Source: Apus apus
Taxonomy: Eukaryota; Chordata; Aves; Apodiformes; Apodidae
Direction: 5' to 3'
Assembly: GCF_020740795.1 (NCBI RefSeq)
Contig: NC_067285.1
Span: forward strand, 109,641,652 to 109,705,651
Length of the DNA: 64,000 nt
This document shows, one piece after another, positions 1-12,621 of the stretch. Made by a program: the position numbers and the translations under genes. The notes beneath the pieces are model-generated. The model saw nothing but the letters and a program-made list of their open reading frames with translations. It did not search any database and was not told the origin of the DNA. Every line of letters begins with the position of its first letter. Position 1 is the stretch's first letter.

Positions 1-488
1 ATTTCTAGGATTTCGGGAAGGCGCAAGGCTGCTCCCAGCCTGAAGATGGCAATGGAGAACTGCTGATCCCAGACCTGGGAAGGGCTGATGTTCCCGGGCA
101 GCACCGCGCCCGTCGCAGGCTTTCTGCTGAGCCCTCTGACTTCACGGATCTGACTCTGGGTCTTCTGAGTCCATGCCAAAATTAACCTGGAGCAGGTGGT
201 GTAGAAAACTCTCTCCCTGGCACCCGAGAGGTGTTGCTTTTCATGAGATTATTATGAGATTATTGATGAGATTATCCCTGCGATATTCGGGGATAAGCAA
301 GAGATTAATGTACAACAAAATATAAAAAGATAACCATAATGACAACAAAAAACTGATTTTACATTAATATCAAGCATACCTAGGCTGAATGGTGACAAGG
401 ACTATGTAGACACAGCAGCACACTGGTCCCCACCCCAAGGAGTTTATCATCAAGGGGAATCATCTCTCTTGCTTTCTTAAACTCTGCA
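1..488. other. Intergenic, nothing recognised
   Basis: The sequence is unique-looking. The first 130 bp are somewhat GC-rich. No exon, RNA or repeat was identified. Confidence 0.6.
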
Positions 489-606
489 GATCATAGAATC
501 ATAGAATCACAGACTGGTTATGGTTGGAAGGGACATTCAAGATCATCTAGTTCTAACCCCCCCTGCCGTGGGCAGGGACAGCTTCTACTAAACCAGGTTG
601 CTCAAA
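489..606 (-). mobile_element. CR1 LINE 3' end fragment
   Basis: It starts with the reversed tail (ATCATAGAATCATAGAATC), then the conserved GGTTGGAAGGGACATTCAAG 3' UTR block, and stops soon after the CCAGGTTGCTC segment. Confidence 0.85.
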
Positions 607-670
607 TGTTTCAACCCATCACCACTTACCCATGGCAAATTTTACCAAGAACTTGCTGGAGGGATCTTAC

Positions 671-1545
671 AGAATCATAGAATCATTAAAGTTGGAAAGA
701 ATCTTAAAGATCATCAAGTTCCAGTCCCCTGCCATGAGCAGGGAACCCCACCACTAGACCAGGCTGCACAAAACCTCATCCAACCTGGCCTTAAAAACCT
801 CTAGGGATGGGACATCAACAACCTCCCTGGGCAACCCATTCCAGTTCCTCACCACGCTTATAGGGAAGAATTTCTTCCTAATATTCAACCTAAATCTTCC
901 CTTTCTCAGTCTAAAACCATCACCCCTTTTCCTATCACTGTCTTTTCTGATGAAAAGCCCCTCCCCAGCTTTCCTGTAGCCCCTTCAGGCACTGGAAGGT
1001 GCTCTAAGGTCTCCCCAGAGCCTTCTCTTCTCCAGGCTGAACAGCCCCAACTCTCTCAGCCTGCCTTCATAGCAGAGCTGCTCCAGGCCTTGGATCACCT
1101 TGGTGGCCCTTCTCTGGACCCTCTCCAACAGGTCTGTATCTTTCCTGTGCTGAGGGCACCAGAACTGTACACAGTATTCCAGGTGGGGTCTCACGGGAGC
1201 AGAGCAGAGGGGCAGAATCCCCTCCCTGGCCCTGCTGGCCACACTTCTCTTGATGCAGCCCAGGACACAACTGGCTCTCTGGGCTCCAGCACACACTGGT
1301 GGCTCATGTTGAGCTTCTCATCGACTACCACCCCCAAGTCCTTCTCCTCAGGACTGCTCTCCAGCCATTCTCCCCCAGCCTGTATTTGTGCCTGGGGTTG
1401 TGCTGACCCAGGTGCAGGACCCTGCACTTGGCCTTGTTGAACTTCATGAGATTGGCACTGGCCCACCTCTCCAGCCTGTCAAGGTCCCTCTGGATGGCCT
1501 CCCTTCCCTCTTGGGTGTCAACCACACCACACAGCTTGGTAAAAG
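671..1545 (-). mobile_element. CR1 LINE, 5'-truncated, end of ORF2 plus 3' UTR
   Basis: The reversed CR1 tail at 671 is followed by about 870 bp of antisense ORF2 end. Frame fragments match the reverse-transcriptase C-terminal region ([27 protein letters not shown]). Frames are broken by substitutions and indels. It lies directly inside of another CR1 tail (489-606). Confidence 0.9.
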
Positions 1546-3446
1546 CTGTGTGGACCTTAGGAAAGCCAAGTCCATGGCTGTGTTTCCCTGCAGGAGATGA
1601 AGCAAAATGACACCTGGTAAGGTCAAGTTCCAAGCAGATGAGATGGGGAGGTACAAGGGTCTGGTGCTTCTGCACAGCTGGCCCTCTCTCCACTCTGGCA
1701 CAGGACATTGTTGATCACAGCCCATGTGGTGCTTGGGTGGCATGGAGTACTTCCACTCTAGTTAAGCATAGAGGACTGGTGGCTGCAGAACTTGGAGGGC
1801 AGAAAATGCCTTTCACTAAAAATAAGGAAAAATAATACCCACTTACACCGGAGACTCCTGGAGACACAAAGAGTTCAACTCCTTTGGGGAATGAGACCAT
1901 GAGAATGGAGGTGTTCTTAATGGGGTTTGTACTTTTGCATCACTTAAAATCAATCCCATGATAGTTTTCTCTTATGAAAAAACATCCTTCTTCCCTTTGC
2001 TGGTGACAGGCTCCTCCAGCTGATTTGGACATTGCTCCTCTGCACCAGTTCATTACTCTGACAGGGGCTGTGTCTGGACGAATGCTTAGGGGACATGTAC
2101 AAGGTAATTTCCAGTCATCTCTTCACTAGGGAAGAGTATGTAGCTAAGTGCTAATCAAAATGGGCAGCCACGGTGGGAACTAATGGCTGAATCAGAATAT
2201 ATTGTGGTACACCCTGTCAGGTGCACTAAGGAAGATGTTCCACCAGGCAGATGGATGCTGGGTTTGCTAATGTGGTCCTCAACTGTGTGCCAGGGAGGGG
2301 GAAGGAAGATGCAGATGCTGAAGATAAGTGTCCTTCCTGGATATTCTGGTGTTAGGCTCATCTAAGGTGCTTTCCAGCTCTGGAGACCAGCCTTAAAGGA
2401 AGATTTCAGCCCTCCACACCCAGGATCCAGCCTGTTGCATCTCCATCTCCTGCAATTTCTCTTCCCAGGATTACACTTACTTTCTTCCATACCTTTGTTT
2501 TCCCAGCCCTCATTGTCCCTTCCCAATATTGGCCAGTCTGATGTTGGCAGTGACTTCTATTAAAGATTTTATTTCCTTCCAACTCCTGTGCTATGGAAGT
2601 GGAGATGGCCCCAAGCAAGTTCAAGCAGACAAAAGGGTGACAAAAGTCAGCATGGTGCAAAGTGCAGCTTCAGCAAGCTCTGACATGGCTCCAGGGAGTC
2701 ATGGCTGTGTTGTAACAGGAGACATTTGGGCTGCATGCAGATATATCCAGATGAGAAGGCAGCAGCCACAGAGACATCTTCCATGTCTTGCCAGTGCCCC
2801 CAGTGATGCTCCCATTATCCAGTGAATGGAGCCTCTCCAGGTGAGTGACACAGACTTAAAATCAAAGAGCACCAGGGTCAAAAAAGAGGTGAAAAGCTCT
2901 AGGTAATGCTGGTATTGTCTCAACACTGTCTGTTTTCAGTCCTTTTTCTGCAAAGCCCTGAATTACCTGCCTGGGCTCATGGCACCAGAGAGCAGCAGCT
3001 GTGGGCTCAACAGGAATCAAAAACGAATGGATGTTTGTGTGAAGAACATCAGGTTTTACAGTAGCAACAAAGTCCAAGGGGGAAAAACAATCCCAGAAAA
3101 ACAGTGCAGAGAAACAAGTCAGACATGAGTCACATTGTGGCTGGTGGAGATCAGGAGGTGTTGTCCAGGAGCGTGTTGCCCTGTTAATGCTGTGCTGGAC
3201 CCCGGGTATATTTCTCCAAAGTATTTGGTGCTGCCCTGTGTCTGAAGCAGGGGAACATCCCTGGCTGAAGACTGGTGTCATCCACCAGTTGTCTGGTGTG
3301 AAACACACTGGAGCAATGAGAAGGACAATCCAAGTCCCAGTGATGGCATCCACAGAGCAGCCAGAAACGTCCTCCTGCTCAGGACACTCACTTGGTCCCA
3401 TCACAAGGTGCACAACCCAGTGAATGCAAGTCTTGCAGGTTAATTA
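1546..3446. other. Intergenic between CR1 copies
   Basis: No supported gene. A 183-codon open frame on the - strand (2862-3413) has no motif I recognise and no splice partners. Confidence 0.6.
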
Positions 3447-4236
3447 AACTTAATGAAATTCAACAAGGGCAAGTGTAGAGTTTTGCATCTGGGGAAGAAC
3501 AACCCCATGCACCAGTACAGGTTGGGGGCTGACCTGCTGGAGAGCAGGGTAGGAGAGAGGGACCTGGGGGTCCTGGTGGACAGGAGGATGACCATGAGCC
3601 AGCAGTGTGCCCTTGTGGCCAAGAAGGCCAACGGCATCCTGGGGTGCATTAGAAAGGGTGTGGTTAGTAGGTCAAGAGAGGTTCTCCTCCCCCTCTATTC
3701 TGCCTTGATGAGGCCACATCTGGAGTATTGTGTCCAGTTCTGGGCCCCTCAGTTCAAGAAGGACAGGGAACTGCTTGAAAGAGTCCAGCGCAGAGCCACG
3801 AAGATGATTAAGGGAGTGGAACATCTCCCTTATGAGGAAAGGCTGAGGGAGCTGGGTCTCTTTAGTTTGGAGAAGAGAAGACTGAGGGGTGACCTCATCC
3901 ATGTTTACAAATATGTTAAGGGCAAGTGTCTGGAGGATGGAGCCAGGCTTTGGTCAGTGATGACCAGTGACAGGACAAGGGGCAATGGGTACAAACAGGA
4001 ACACAGGAGGTTCCACATAAACATCAGGAAGAACTTCTTTCCTGTGAGAGTGACAGAGCACTGGAACAGGCTGCCCAGAGAGGCTGTGGAGTCTCCTTCA
4101 CTGGAGACATTCCAAACCCACCTGGACACGTTCCTGTGTGATGTACTCTAGGTGACCCTGCTCTGGCAGGGGGGTTGGACTGGATGATCTTTCGAGGTCC
4201 CTTCCAACCCCTAAGATTCTATGATTCTATGATTCT
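3447..4236 (+). mobile_element. CR1 LINE with open ORF2 C-terminal frame
   Basis: Positions 3453-4151 form one uninterrupted 232-codon frame reading the C-terminal part of CR1 ORF2 ([59 protein letters not shown]), ending in a stop. A 3' UTR with GGTTGGACTGGATGATCTTT and a tail of ATTCTATG units follow. The copy lacks the endonuclease and the catalytic part of the reverse transcriptase, so it cannot move by itself. It is the best-preserved CR1 frame in the window. Confidence 0.93.
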
Positions 4237-7200
4237 CCCCAGCGCCCAACTTCAGGGAAAACAGGCAATCGGTAGGGCTGAAGTGGTGCTTTCTGTGAGT
4301 CCCTGAGTGCCATCTCCTGGGTGGAAGGGGAAATTCTCATTTTGGAGATGCAACCTGTGGTCCGAACACCCTTGGCTGTGCAGCTTCAGGCGTTTAACAC
4401 CCGGGGGGGTGTGTGTGGCATCAGGACACCCCACCCTGCCCCGTCCTGCTGGGTTGCTAAACAAGTGCCTTCCTCCGGATGCAGAATGGACGCCTCTGCT
4501 GAGGGAAAAGGACACTTTGGAATCATCCCTTGCCCTCACAATGAATTTTCAAGTGGCATTTTCCATCTTTAATTCTGTCTTTTATACTTCCCAGTGTGGA
4601 AGAACAGACTGAAGATTGAACTTACTTGGTGCACCCTTTATGGGAGAATTCGTTCAAAATGGTCAGAGGTTAATCCAACGGTGACTATTTCTCTCCTTTG
4701 TAGCTTTCCAGATCTTACTGCAAATGATCTCACATGGACATTAGAGGTGTAAAATCTCCTTGCTGTATCATCTAGTGAATTACACAGTGCTGAAGGACAG
4801 CCTAAAATATGTCTGTGGCCTTGCTGGACCCCCACACCCCCCCCCAGAGCATCTACTTTACCAATGAGTGAACACTCAAATGTGGTTGCTCCTGGTTGCA
4901 GCTTGCCTGGGACCAGGCAGAAATCCCTGCCATTATATCCATTATATCCATTATAAATGACTACCTGATGATGGCAAGTCCTCTACATGCAATACCTTGG
5001 CCTGTGCTTAGCTCAGTTGTCCCTCTTTTGGTGGAAACCAGACACACCTGCTGTTGGGCTTGGCACTGGCACCTCTGTGTGCTTCGTGGTCAGCTTGTAC
5101 TTTGCTTGCTGGATTTGCCTCCATCAGATATAAGCCACACTGGTAAAGCTCTTGGAATTTTTCAGTGTTTGGTTTGTTGTTTTGGTTTGGGGCGGGGGGG
5201 GTGTGTGTGTACTTCTATTATTATTATTTTTTTTTATTTTTATTTAATTGGAAACCTATTTTTTTGTAATATTAACATTTAGGTCTCCCCCTATTTTTCA
5301 GTTCTCCTTTGGTGAGATCAAACCAAAATGTTTCAGCCAAGGGCTGGGCTGACCCAAATGTTTTCCTTTCCTCTTCAGCTGCTCAGTCCACCACTGGACC
5401 TTGAGAAAATTGTTTTTTTGGGTGGCCTCAGCCTTTCCTTTACTTTGCAGCTCATGCCTGGTGCAGAGGGCACATTTCAGGTTTGCTGGGATCATATGGC
5501 TTTGTAAGACCTAAGCACTCCCAGCAAACAGTGATGCTACCCAGCCAGGCCTATCCTCCCCAGGAGGAACCAATTTTACATAGAACTAAGCCTATATAAA
5601 TTGTTTACCTTCTTTTTAACATTGTCAAATTGAAACTTGCTATAATATCTGCTAATTTAGTTCTCCTTCTTCCATGTCCAGCTGGAGCCATACAGCTGTG
5701 TTACTCAACAGTAAAATGAGAAAAATGGAAAAAGAAATAGATTTGATTTCTCTATAGGCTGCATATCTGGGGAAATTATTCCCACAGATGATACATAACT
5801 CCTGGCTGGGCTGCTGATAATGAGCCAGTTAATGAAATACATCAGCAGGGTAAACAGTCACATCAGAAAGTTCCTGCTCTAGTCAACACGTTAGAGTCTT
5901 CCAGTCTGGCTGTGCAACCTGCTCATGCTTTCAGTCTCAGTTCACAAGATGAGATTTCAGTGTATTTACCCAAGAATGTGCATATAAAAGACATAAATAA
6001 ATAAATACAAAAAGTGAAAACAAGGAAGACCATATGGAGTTCCTCTGTTGACCAAGGGAGGACTGGAGGGCTTAGGAGAAGAGGGCAGTGGTGTAGATCT
6101 GTGGGATGGAGAAAACTTGGAGAACTCTGGGCAACTGGGGGTGACTTCAAGGGGCAGGGGCCATCCTGACTTGCTTGGGATTTGGGTGTTGGGTGTCAGG
6201 TGAATGCAAGGAAATATTGTGGATTGGGGTGCAAATTGCTACAGGCTAAAAGAAGTTTGAGAGTGGTTGTTGAGCTGGAATCAGGCCTTCTCCTTTCACT
6301 GGTACATTTCTTGCTTTCAAAGAAGAGGGCAGGAGAGCAAAGGAACTTGAAAAAAGATGATACTTTGTCATTTAGAAAAAAATTATGGTCTTTTCCCATT
6401 CCAGTCTTTCTCCTTTTTCCTAATCTGATCACTCACCTTTCCCAGGGCAGAATCAGCTGCCCTACAGTCAGCATCATCTGACCCATGCCAGCACCTGGTG
6501 TTTGCTGAAACCCAACTGAATTTTTAATGGCTTTGTGACCAAAACAATTTTTCATTTTGAACAGATGCTGCATTGAAGGGGACCCTTCATTCCCCTAAAA
6601 TTTCACCCTAGGAAGGAGGGGAAAAGTGCCCAAGTGTGAGCTCCAGATTCCCAAGCCTGCAGCTGCTGTGGAATGAGGGTGTTCCTGGGGATGGGACTTA
6701 AACAACAGGACAGAAATCCCAGAGGCTGGAGATGAAAATCAGCCACTGAGTCACTTAGACTCTGCAGTGCAGGTGCCTCCCATCACAGTGTTCCAACTGT
6801 TTTGACCACTTTTCTGGGAATAACCAATATCTGAGTCATTCCCTGTAAAGCTGCTCCTGGAGTCACTTTTTTCACAGTTACTGCACATCCTGTAATAGAT
6901 GTTTTCCTATTAATGCACCAGGTTGTTTTCCCCCATGGAGGTGGCAGGAACCCACTCCTCTGTTCCTTGTTCACTCAAAAACTTGACCATATGAATAATG
7001 AATAGTCTTATCTGGGGGATGACACTGAAAACTAGGGTTGTTTTTTTTGTTGTTATTGTTGTTTCTACATTTAAACAAACCATAGAGAATGGGATTAAAA
7101 GGAAACCTGAAGACACACCTATGCTGCTAAACAAGATGGCCAGGAAGTCAGCTGAAGCACTGACCATGGTCCATATAACTGAATTGACAGCTTATTTCAT

Positions 7201-7356
7201 GGCTCTCCAGGACAAACTTGTTATAGAGGATTAGCCTTAATTGGTGTGGATGAAAACCAAAAGGCTGCTCAGCCCTGTGGCCAGGGTTTGGTCCTGACCA
7301 TTTTTTATTTAGCACCGTGTGTATATACATTTGTATGTCTATTTATTTGTGTCTCA
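4237..7356. other. Intergenic, nothing recognised
   Basis: Contains a short GGGG/GTGTG and TTATTATT simple stretch at about 5190-5250. Otherwise no gene or repeat seen. Confidence 0.6.
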
Positions 7357-7438
7357 ACCCAGCTCTGGCAGGGGGGTTGGACTAGATGATCTTTCGAGGT
7401 CCCTTCCACCCCCTAGGATTCTATTCTATGATTCTATA
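7357..7438 (+). mobile_element. CR1 3' tail fragment
   Basis: This is an 82 bp copy of the CR1 3' UTR: GCAGGGGGGTTGGACTAGAT through the ATTCTATG tail. Confidence 0.85.
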
Positions 7439-8043
7439 GGCACAATACTATATTTGCAGGAGTAGTAGTCCATGCTCCCCACACTCCAGATGTCCAGCAT
7501 CCAAAGTGTCCAAGTTACAGCTCCACTTCATCAGTCTCTTGTGCATCATACAGCACCTCCTGCATCCTGTTACCATCTGCCATTTATCTACCACCAGCTC
7601 TTAAGTAATACAAGTCTGTTATCTCCTTGCTAAGCACCCAGGCAAGCTCCAGGAAGTATCAGCTTTGGGTGTTCAATTTGAGCTTTTAAAGCCATACCTG
7701 GATATTTTCTGGCCACACACCTTCCTTCATACACCACTGCTTAGTGTGGGCCAGCCTTTGCTCATCTTCTGAGACTCTATAGACATTTATCAAGAGATAT
7801 GCAGCAATTATAAACATTCTTCTCTTCTGGCCTGTGTCAAATACCATCATAATTCAGTATTTCTGGCAGCAAAGATTACAGAGATTGCAGAGAAAATGGT
7901 TAGTTACAGATCTGGTGCAGTATGGGAAGAAGTGCATTAACTGGTGGATCACAAGTGGTAAGTGGTGATCCCCATTAATGCCAGAAGCATCGTGATGGTC
8001 CCTGCACGCCCTTCACCTCCAGGGTATCCCTAATTGCATTGTC

Positions 8044-8562
8044 ATGGAATCACAGAATCATGGAATTGTCAAGAGTTGGAAGGGACCTCTGGAGATCATC
8101 CAGTCCAACTCCCCTGCTAAAGCAGGATCCCTTAGAGCACATTACTCAGGGCTGCATCCAGGGGAGTCTTGAATATCTTCAGAGAAGGAGACTCCACACC
8201 CTCCCTGGGCAGCCTGGCCCAGGGCTCTGTCACCCTCACCCTAAAGAAGTTTTCCCTCATATTTCAATGGAACTTCCCATGTTCCTGTTTGTGCCCATTG
8301 CCCCTCGTCCTGTCACTGGGCACTGCTGAGCAGAGTCTGGCTCCATCCTCCCTGCACCCACCCTTTAGATACTTATAGGCATTGATAAGGTCTCCCCTCA
8401 GCCTTCTCTTCTCTAGCTAAAGAGTCCCAGCTCTCTCAGCCTTTCCTCATCAGGGAGATGCTCCAATCCCCCCATCATCTTTGTTGCCCTCCCCTGGACT
8501 CTCTCCAGTAGTTCCCTGTCTCTCTTGAACTGGGGAGTCCAGTCAGGCTTGGCCACTCAGTG
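8044..8562 (-). mobile_element. CR1 LINE, 5'-truncated
   Basis: The reversed tail is followed by the antisense 3' UTR and ORF2 end. Conserved blocks include CTTCTCTTCTCTAGCTAAAG and CCTCCCTGGGCAGCCTGGCC. Confidence 0.9.
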
Positions 8563-8812
8563 CTACATGCAGTGACAGCTGAAATCACTTGGCTTGTGAA
8601 GAAAGCTGAGAGATACTAACTAGCTGAGTCTCAGTCTCCACTGGAAGCTCCTGAAATCTGCCTGTTCCCTCCCATTCTGTGTCCCTAATCACAGCACCAT
8701 AAGCTGCTGAAGCCTATTACTGGTCAGTAGTCATTCTGCAATTTGCACAGTTTGAAAACCAGTATGGCCATAGATCTCACTGGGGCATTTGGTTGGGGCT
8801 TTGGGTAACCTG

Positions 8813-8907
8813 ATCCAGTGGGAAGTGTCCCTGCCCATGCAGGGGGGGTTGGAACTAGATGATCTTGAAGGTCCCTTCCAACCCAAACCATTCTGTGATT
8901 CTATTAT
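8813..8907 (+). mobile_element. CR1 3' tail fragment
   Basis: GTCCCTGCCCATGCAGGGGG, GATGATCTTGAAGGTCCCTT and the ATTCTGTGATTCTAT tail mark the last 95 bp of a CR1. Confidence 0.88.
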
Positions 8908-9093
8908 TCGGCTTATAGCAGGAATCTCAATTACATCTTCAGGACAAGCAAGAGGATTCTAAGTGGGTTTAAATCCTTCATGCATCCCTGTTCAGACTCA
9001 TGGCTTGTTTTCCTCCAGGTATTTCCAGGCTGCAAGGAGCACCTTGGCCATTGCTTGTAAGGCTGATGACAGGGCGTGTCCTGTATGGCAGTG

Positions 9094-9177
9094 TCATAGA
9101 ATGAGTCATAGAATGGTATGAGCTGGAAGACACCTTAAAGACCATCTAGTTCCACATCATGAATGCCATGGGCAGAC
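9094..9177 (-). mobile_element. CR1 3' tail fragment, decayed
   Basis: The reversed tail ATAGAATG occurs twice, followed by GAGCTGGAAGACACCTTAAA, a diverged CR1 3' UTR. Confidence 0.7.
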
Positions 9178-9542
9178 TGTACCTGCTATGAAGGGGTGGG
9201 TACTCCTCCTGAGGGGGGTGTCAGAAAACTGTAGGTCAGTCCTGCAGCGGAGATACGTGTTGTTTTTGTCAACAGATCTCTGACTGCCTACAGGAGCCCT
9301 GCAGACTCCAGCAGGTTCCTCCCACATATTTGTTCATCCACAGCTGACACCCCAGCTGACCACACTTGGCAGGCACTGCTTGATGCATTTGCTAAAAGAT
9401 TCCTAAAGGAAAATAGCAAAACAAAACCTTTTTAATTTTATTTTTTTTTCAATGTCGAAAGTGTGTTATCTAAGTGTGGGTTGATTCCCAAAGTGTCCAA
9501 GTGGCTGTGCCATAAAGGGGTTTAAGTACACAAGTCCAGATT

Positions 9543-9742
9543 AGAATCATAGAATCATTGAATCATTTAAGCTGGAAAGAATATTTAAGATCATTAAGTC
9601 CAACTGTAAACCTAACACTGCCAAGGCCACCACTAAACCGTGTCCCTCAGCACCACATCTACACAGCTTTTAAATCCCTCCAGGGTTGGTGACTCCACCA
9701 TTGCCTTGGGCAGCATATTCCAGGTTTCTCAGTTTAAAACTA
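9543..9742 (-). mobile_element. CR1 LINE 3' fragment, older subfamily
   Basis: The reversed tail and an antisense 3' UTR containing CCTAACACTGCCAAGGCCAC and CCTCCAGGGTTGGTGACTCC place it in the same subfamily as the copy at 12346-12621. Confidence 0.85.
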
Positions 9743-12345
9743 AAATTTTTTTGGCTTTCCCATTTTCCAGTGTTTTTAGCAACCTGAAAAAGGTACTGCA
9801 GGGTCCCATTCAAAGGGATTTAAAATGATCAATAACGGGAAATTAAATCTTAAAAAAATCAGGTTTTTTTTTTTGTTTCACCTTAAAAACTGAACTGGAA
9901 GGGTAAATTTAAAATCCAAGCACCAAGTCAAAACAGGCTACTTTTCATGTGTCAAAGTCTGAAATGAAAAAAATAGGCTGGCTAAAACTGCAGGGTTTTT
10001 ACACCACAGTTATCTTTGTTGGGCATGAGGATGAATCATGGGAGAAGGATCCCACTTTAGAAAGAGCAGTCGAGTGCAACATTGTCACCCATAACCTATA
10101 AATTATACAGGGAGAATTGCTGCTTGTTTAATCTTATACTCAAAGCCAATCAATCCATTTTCTGGTTTGCACTAATGGAAGCTCACAGGCTCTCCTAAAT
10201 ACCTTGGCAGCATTTTTTTGGGGTGACTGTTGCCTCTGCTGCTCAGTCCCCACCTCTGCTGTTCCACTTCTGCTTCTTTTATTGAATTTTCTCAGCACTG
10301 TAATAACATATTTTCATTATTTTATGTTACATTACAAGCCAGTAAAGAGAAGCTGCCAGGTGCCTCCACCTAAGGAGTTTAGAAAATCTTCAAAGATGGA
10401 TATTTGTCTTCTTTGAAAATATATGAGCACTGGATTTTCTTTTTATTGCTGTCATATAGATTTGTTCTTACAGAAAAGAAATTTCACCTGAGATCAAATT
10501 ATCCTTATAAAATAGTCCTGTCTTCATGGCAAAGCTGGTTGGGTTTCATTGTGCACGATTTATTTGCCAACCAAACTGAGAAGATTTTTACATTTGAGTG
10601 GGATTTTTCGTTTCCTAACTAAATGTATCAGCAGCCTTCAAGTTTATGACTTTTTCAGAAATGTTTCCCTTTCCCTGCTATGAAACACGAAAGACTGGGC
10701 TTCAGTCACATCCTGCTAACAGAAATGTTCTTTTGTAACCTGCTGTGCCATTAACGTGGGGTTTCATGTGGTTTGTGCAAGCATGAAACAATAAGTAGAC
10801 TTAAGTCTTCTATTATATTAGCCTCATCAGCCACGTCTTCTGGACACCAAATATCTAAATACACTCTCAAAATGTTGTCCAGAGGAGATTTTACACACTT
10901 TCTTTTATCATATCTTTCTCTTTTTGGATCTCTTCAGGCTTTTCTAAGTATTGGTTTTGCCAGACTCATTCTAGTTTTTAAGACCAATCCATTCAAAACC
11001 TGTATTACCATTCAAGTGGTGGAGGGTGCTGATGCAAATCAATTACTGAACACACCCCCACTTTACAGCCTGGCTGCAGAATTGCATATATTGGCTTTGC
11101 AATCCACACAAGCACAGTGCCCACAAATGAAACGCTGCTTATTTTTTATTCTTTTCTTTTTCTTTTTTTTTCTTTTTTTTTTTTAAATTACAGCCTTTCT
11201 ATCAAAAGAACCTGGGGAATATGACCAATACATAAATCAACACATGGGGAAAAAGAAATAGGGTTGTAGGGCTGTGCTCTGAGAGCTTCAATGTTGTGAG
11301 TCATGCAATTCATGAGGAAAAGTTTTAAGTGTTCTTGGGCTTTAACTAGTTGTCATGCAGGGGTTGCCAAATTTTACTGATTGCTCTGTCTCTTAAAAGC
11401 AAATATGGAGAAATTTCATATGCAAGAATCTCCTCCCACAGCATGTTTAATTAAAAACTGAATTGGCTTGAGCTAAGTATTTCTGAACTCTGATAAAGTA
11501 AATGAACATTTAAAGCTCCCTTGGGGCCATTATAACAAGCATTAGGCAGCAAAATAGGACTTTGTTTTGCCAAAAATAAAGGCTTTAAAATGACACAATA
11601 TAAACCCCAAGACCTGTCAAAAGGGCAGAGGGCAGGACAGCCAGGTCTGAACCAGGCAGTTGTGGGGACCCTGGACTATTTTGGGGCAGAAACTCTGTTT
11701 TGTTTTCTGTTCTCCAACAATCTAATATGTATTTATTTATTTGGGGTGTGCGTGTCTATATCCTTTTATTCTTTTATCTTTTATTCTTTCTAATGGAGAA
11801 GCATTTCCCACCTCACTGGAAAGCCCTTGAATTGCTCTAATTAGAGCAGCCTTTGAGCACATCTTGTGTTTTCATTAAAGAAGGAACAGCACATGATAGT
11901 CTCTTGTAATGCTCTGTACAACATGAACTAAAGAAAAAAAAAAAAAGGAAAAAAATAAATTAGAAAAACTCCACTATTATCAGAAAAGTAATCTTGATAT
12001 CCCTTTTAATATTCTACATTAACCTAGGAAAACATATCTGTCAGCCTCAGATCTGATGACCCATCAAAGGGACCCCAGGATGAAGCTTTGGGAATTGCAG
12101 CTTTCTGTATTCAGGGACTGGACTTGTAGCTCAGTCTCTGCTGGGTTTTCAGGACAAACCTCAGACATTTGGAGACAACCCAGCAGAGGCCAGATGACAG
12201 GGACAGCCACCCTTGAGAAGGTGCTGCAGAGAGAGGGGCAGAGTCCCTGCCCAATAGTCAGAGTCAAAAAGGCAGAGCTCTGCCTTGTGTAGGGCCTGGA
12301 ATGAGGTTGTAGTGAGGTGGGTGTTGTTCTCTTCTCCCAGCTAAC
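9743..12345. other. A/T-rich intergenic
   Basis: Several T-runs and A-runs (11142-11186, 11931-11946). No coding exon seen. Confidence 0.6.
11142..11186. repeat. T-rich / pyrimidine tract
   Basis: A run of mostly T with scattered C. On the - strand it would be a poly(A)-like tract, but I see no processed gene copy next to it. Confidence 0.85.
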
Positions 12346-12621
12346 AAGCAACAGGATGAGAGAAATGGCCTCAAGTTGCCTCAGGGGAGGTTTTGATTGG
12401 ATATTAGGAAAAAATTCTTCACTGAAAGGGTTGTCAATCACTGGAACTGGCTTGCCAGGGCAGTGGTGGAGTCACCAACCCTGGAGGGATTTAAAAGCTG
12501 TGTAGATGTGGTGCTGAGGGACATAGTTTAGTGGTGGCCTTGGCAGCGCTGGGTTAACAGTTAGACTTGATGATCTTAAATGTCCTTTCCAACCTCAATG
12601 ATTCTATGAGTCTACGATTCT
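12346..12621 (+). mobile_element. CR1 LINE 3' fragment
   Basis: Starts near the end of ORF2 (GAGAAATGGCCTCAAGTTGC, GGTTTTGATTGGATATTAGG), then the 3' UTR with GACTTGATGATCTTAAATGT and the ATTCTATGAGTCTACGATTC tail. Confidence 0.88.

Noticed and set aside
985-1296. Open frames in the CR1 copy at 671-1545
   Set aside because: They are shadows of decayed CR1 ORF2, not genes.
2862-3413. 183-codon open frame on the - strand
   Set aside because: No known motif, and no neighbouring exon or promoter seen.
3453-4151. A 232-codon open frame that could be taken for a host gene
   Set aside because: It is the C-terminal part of CR1 ORF2, followed by the CR1 3' UTR and tail.
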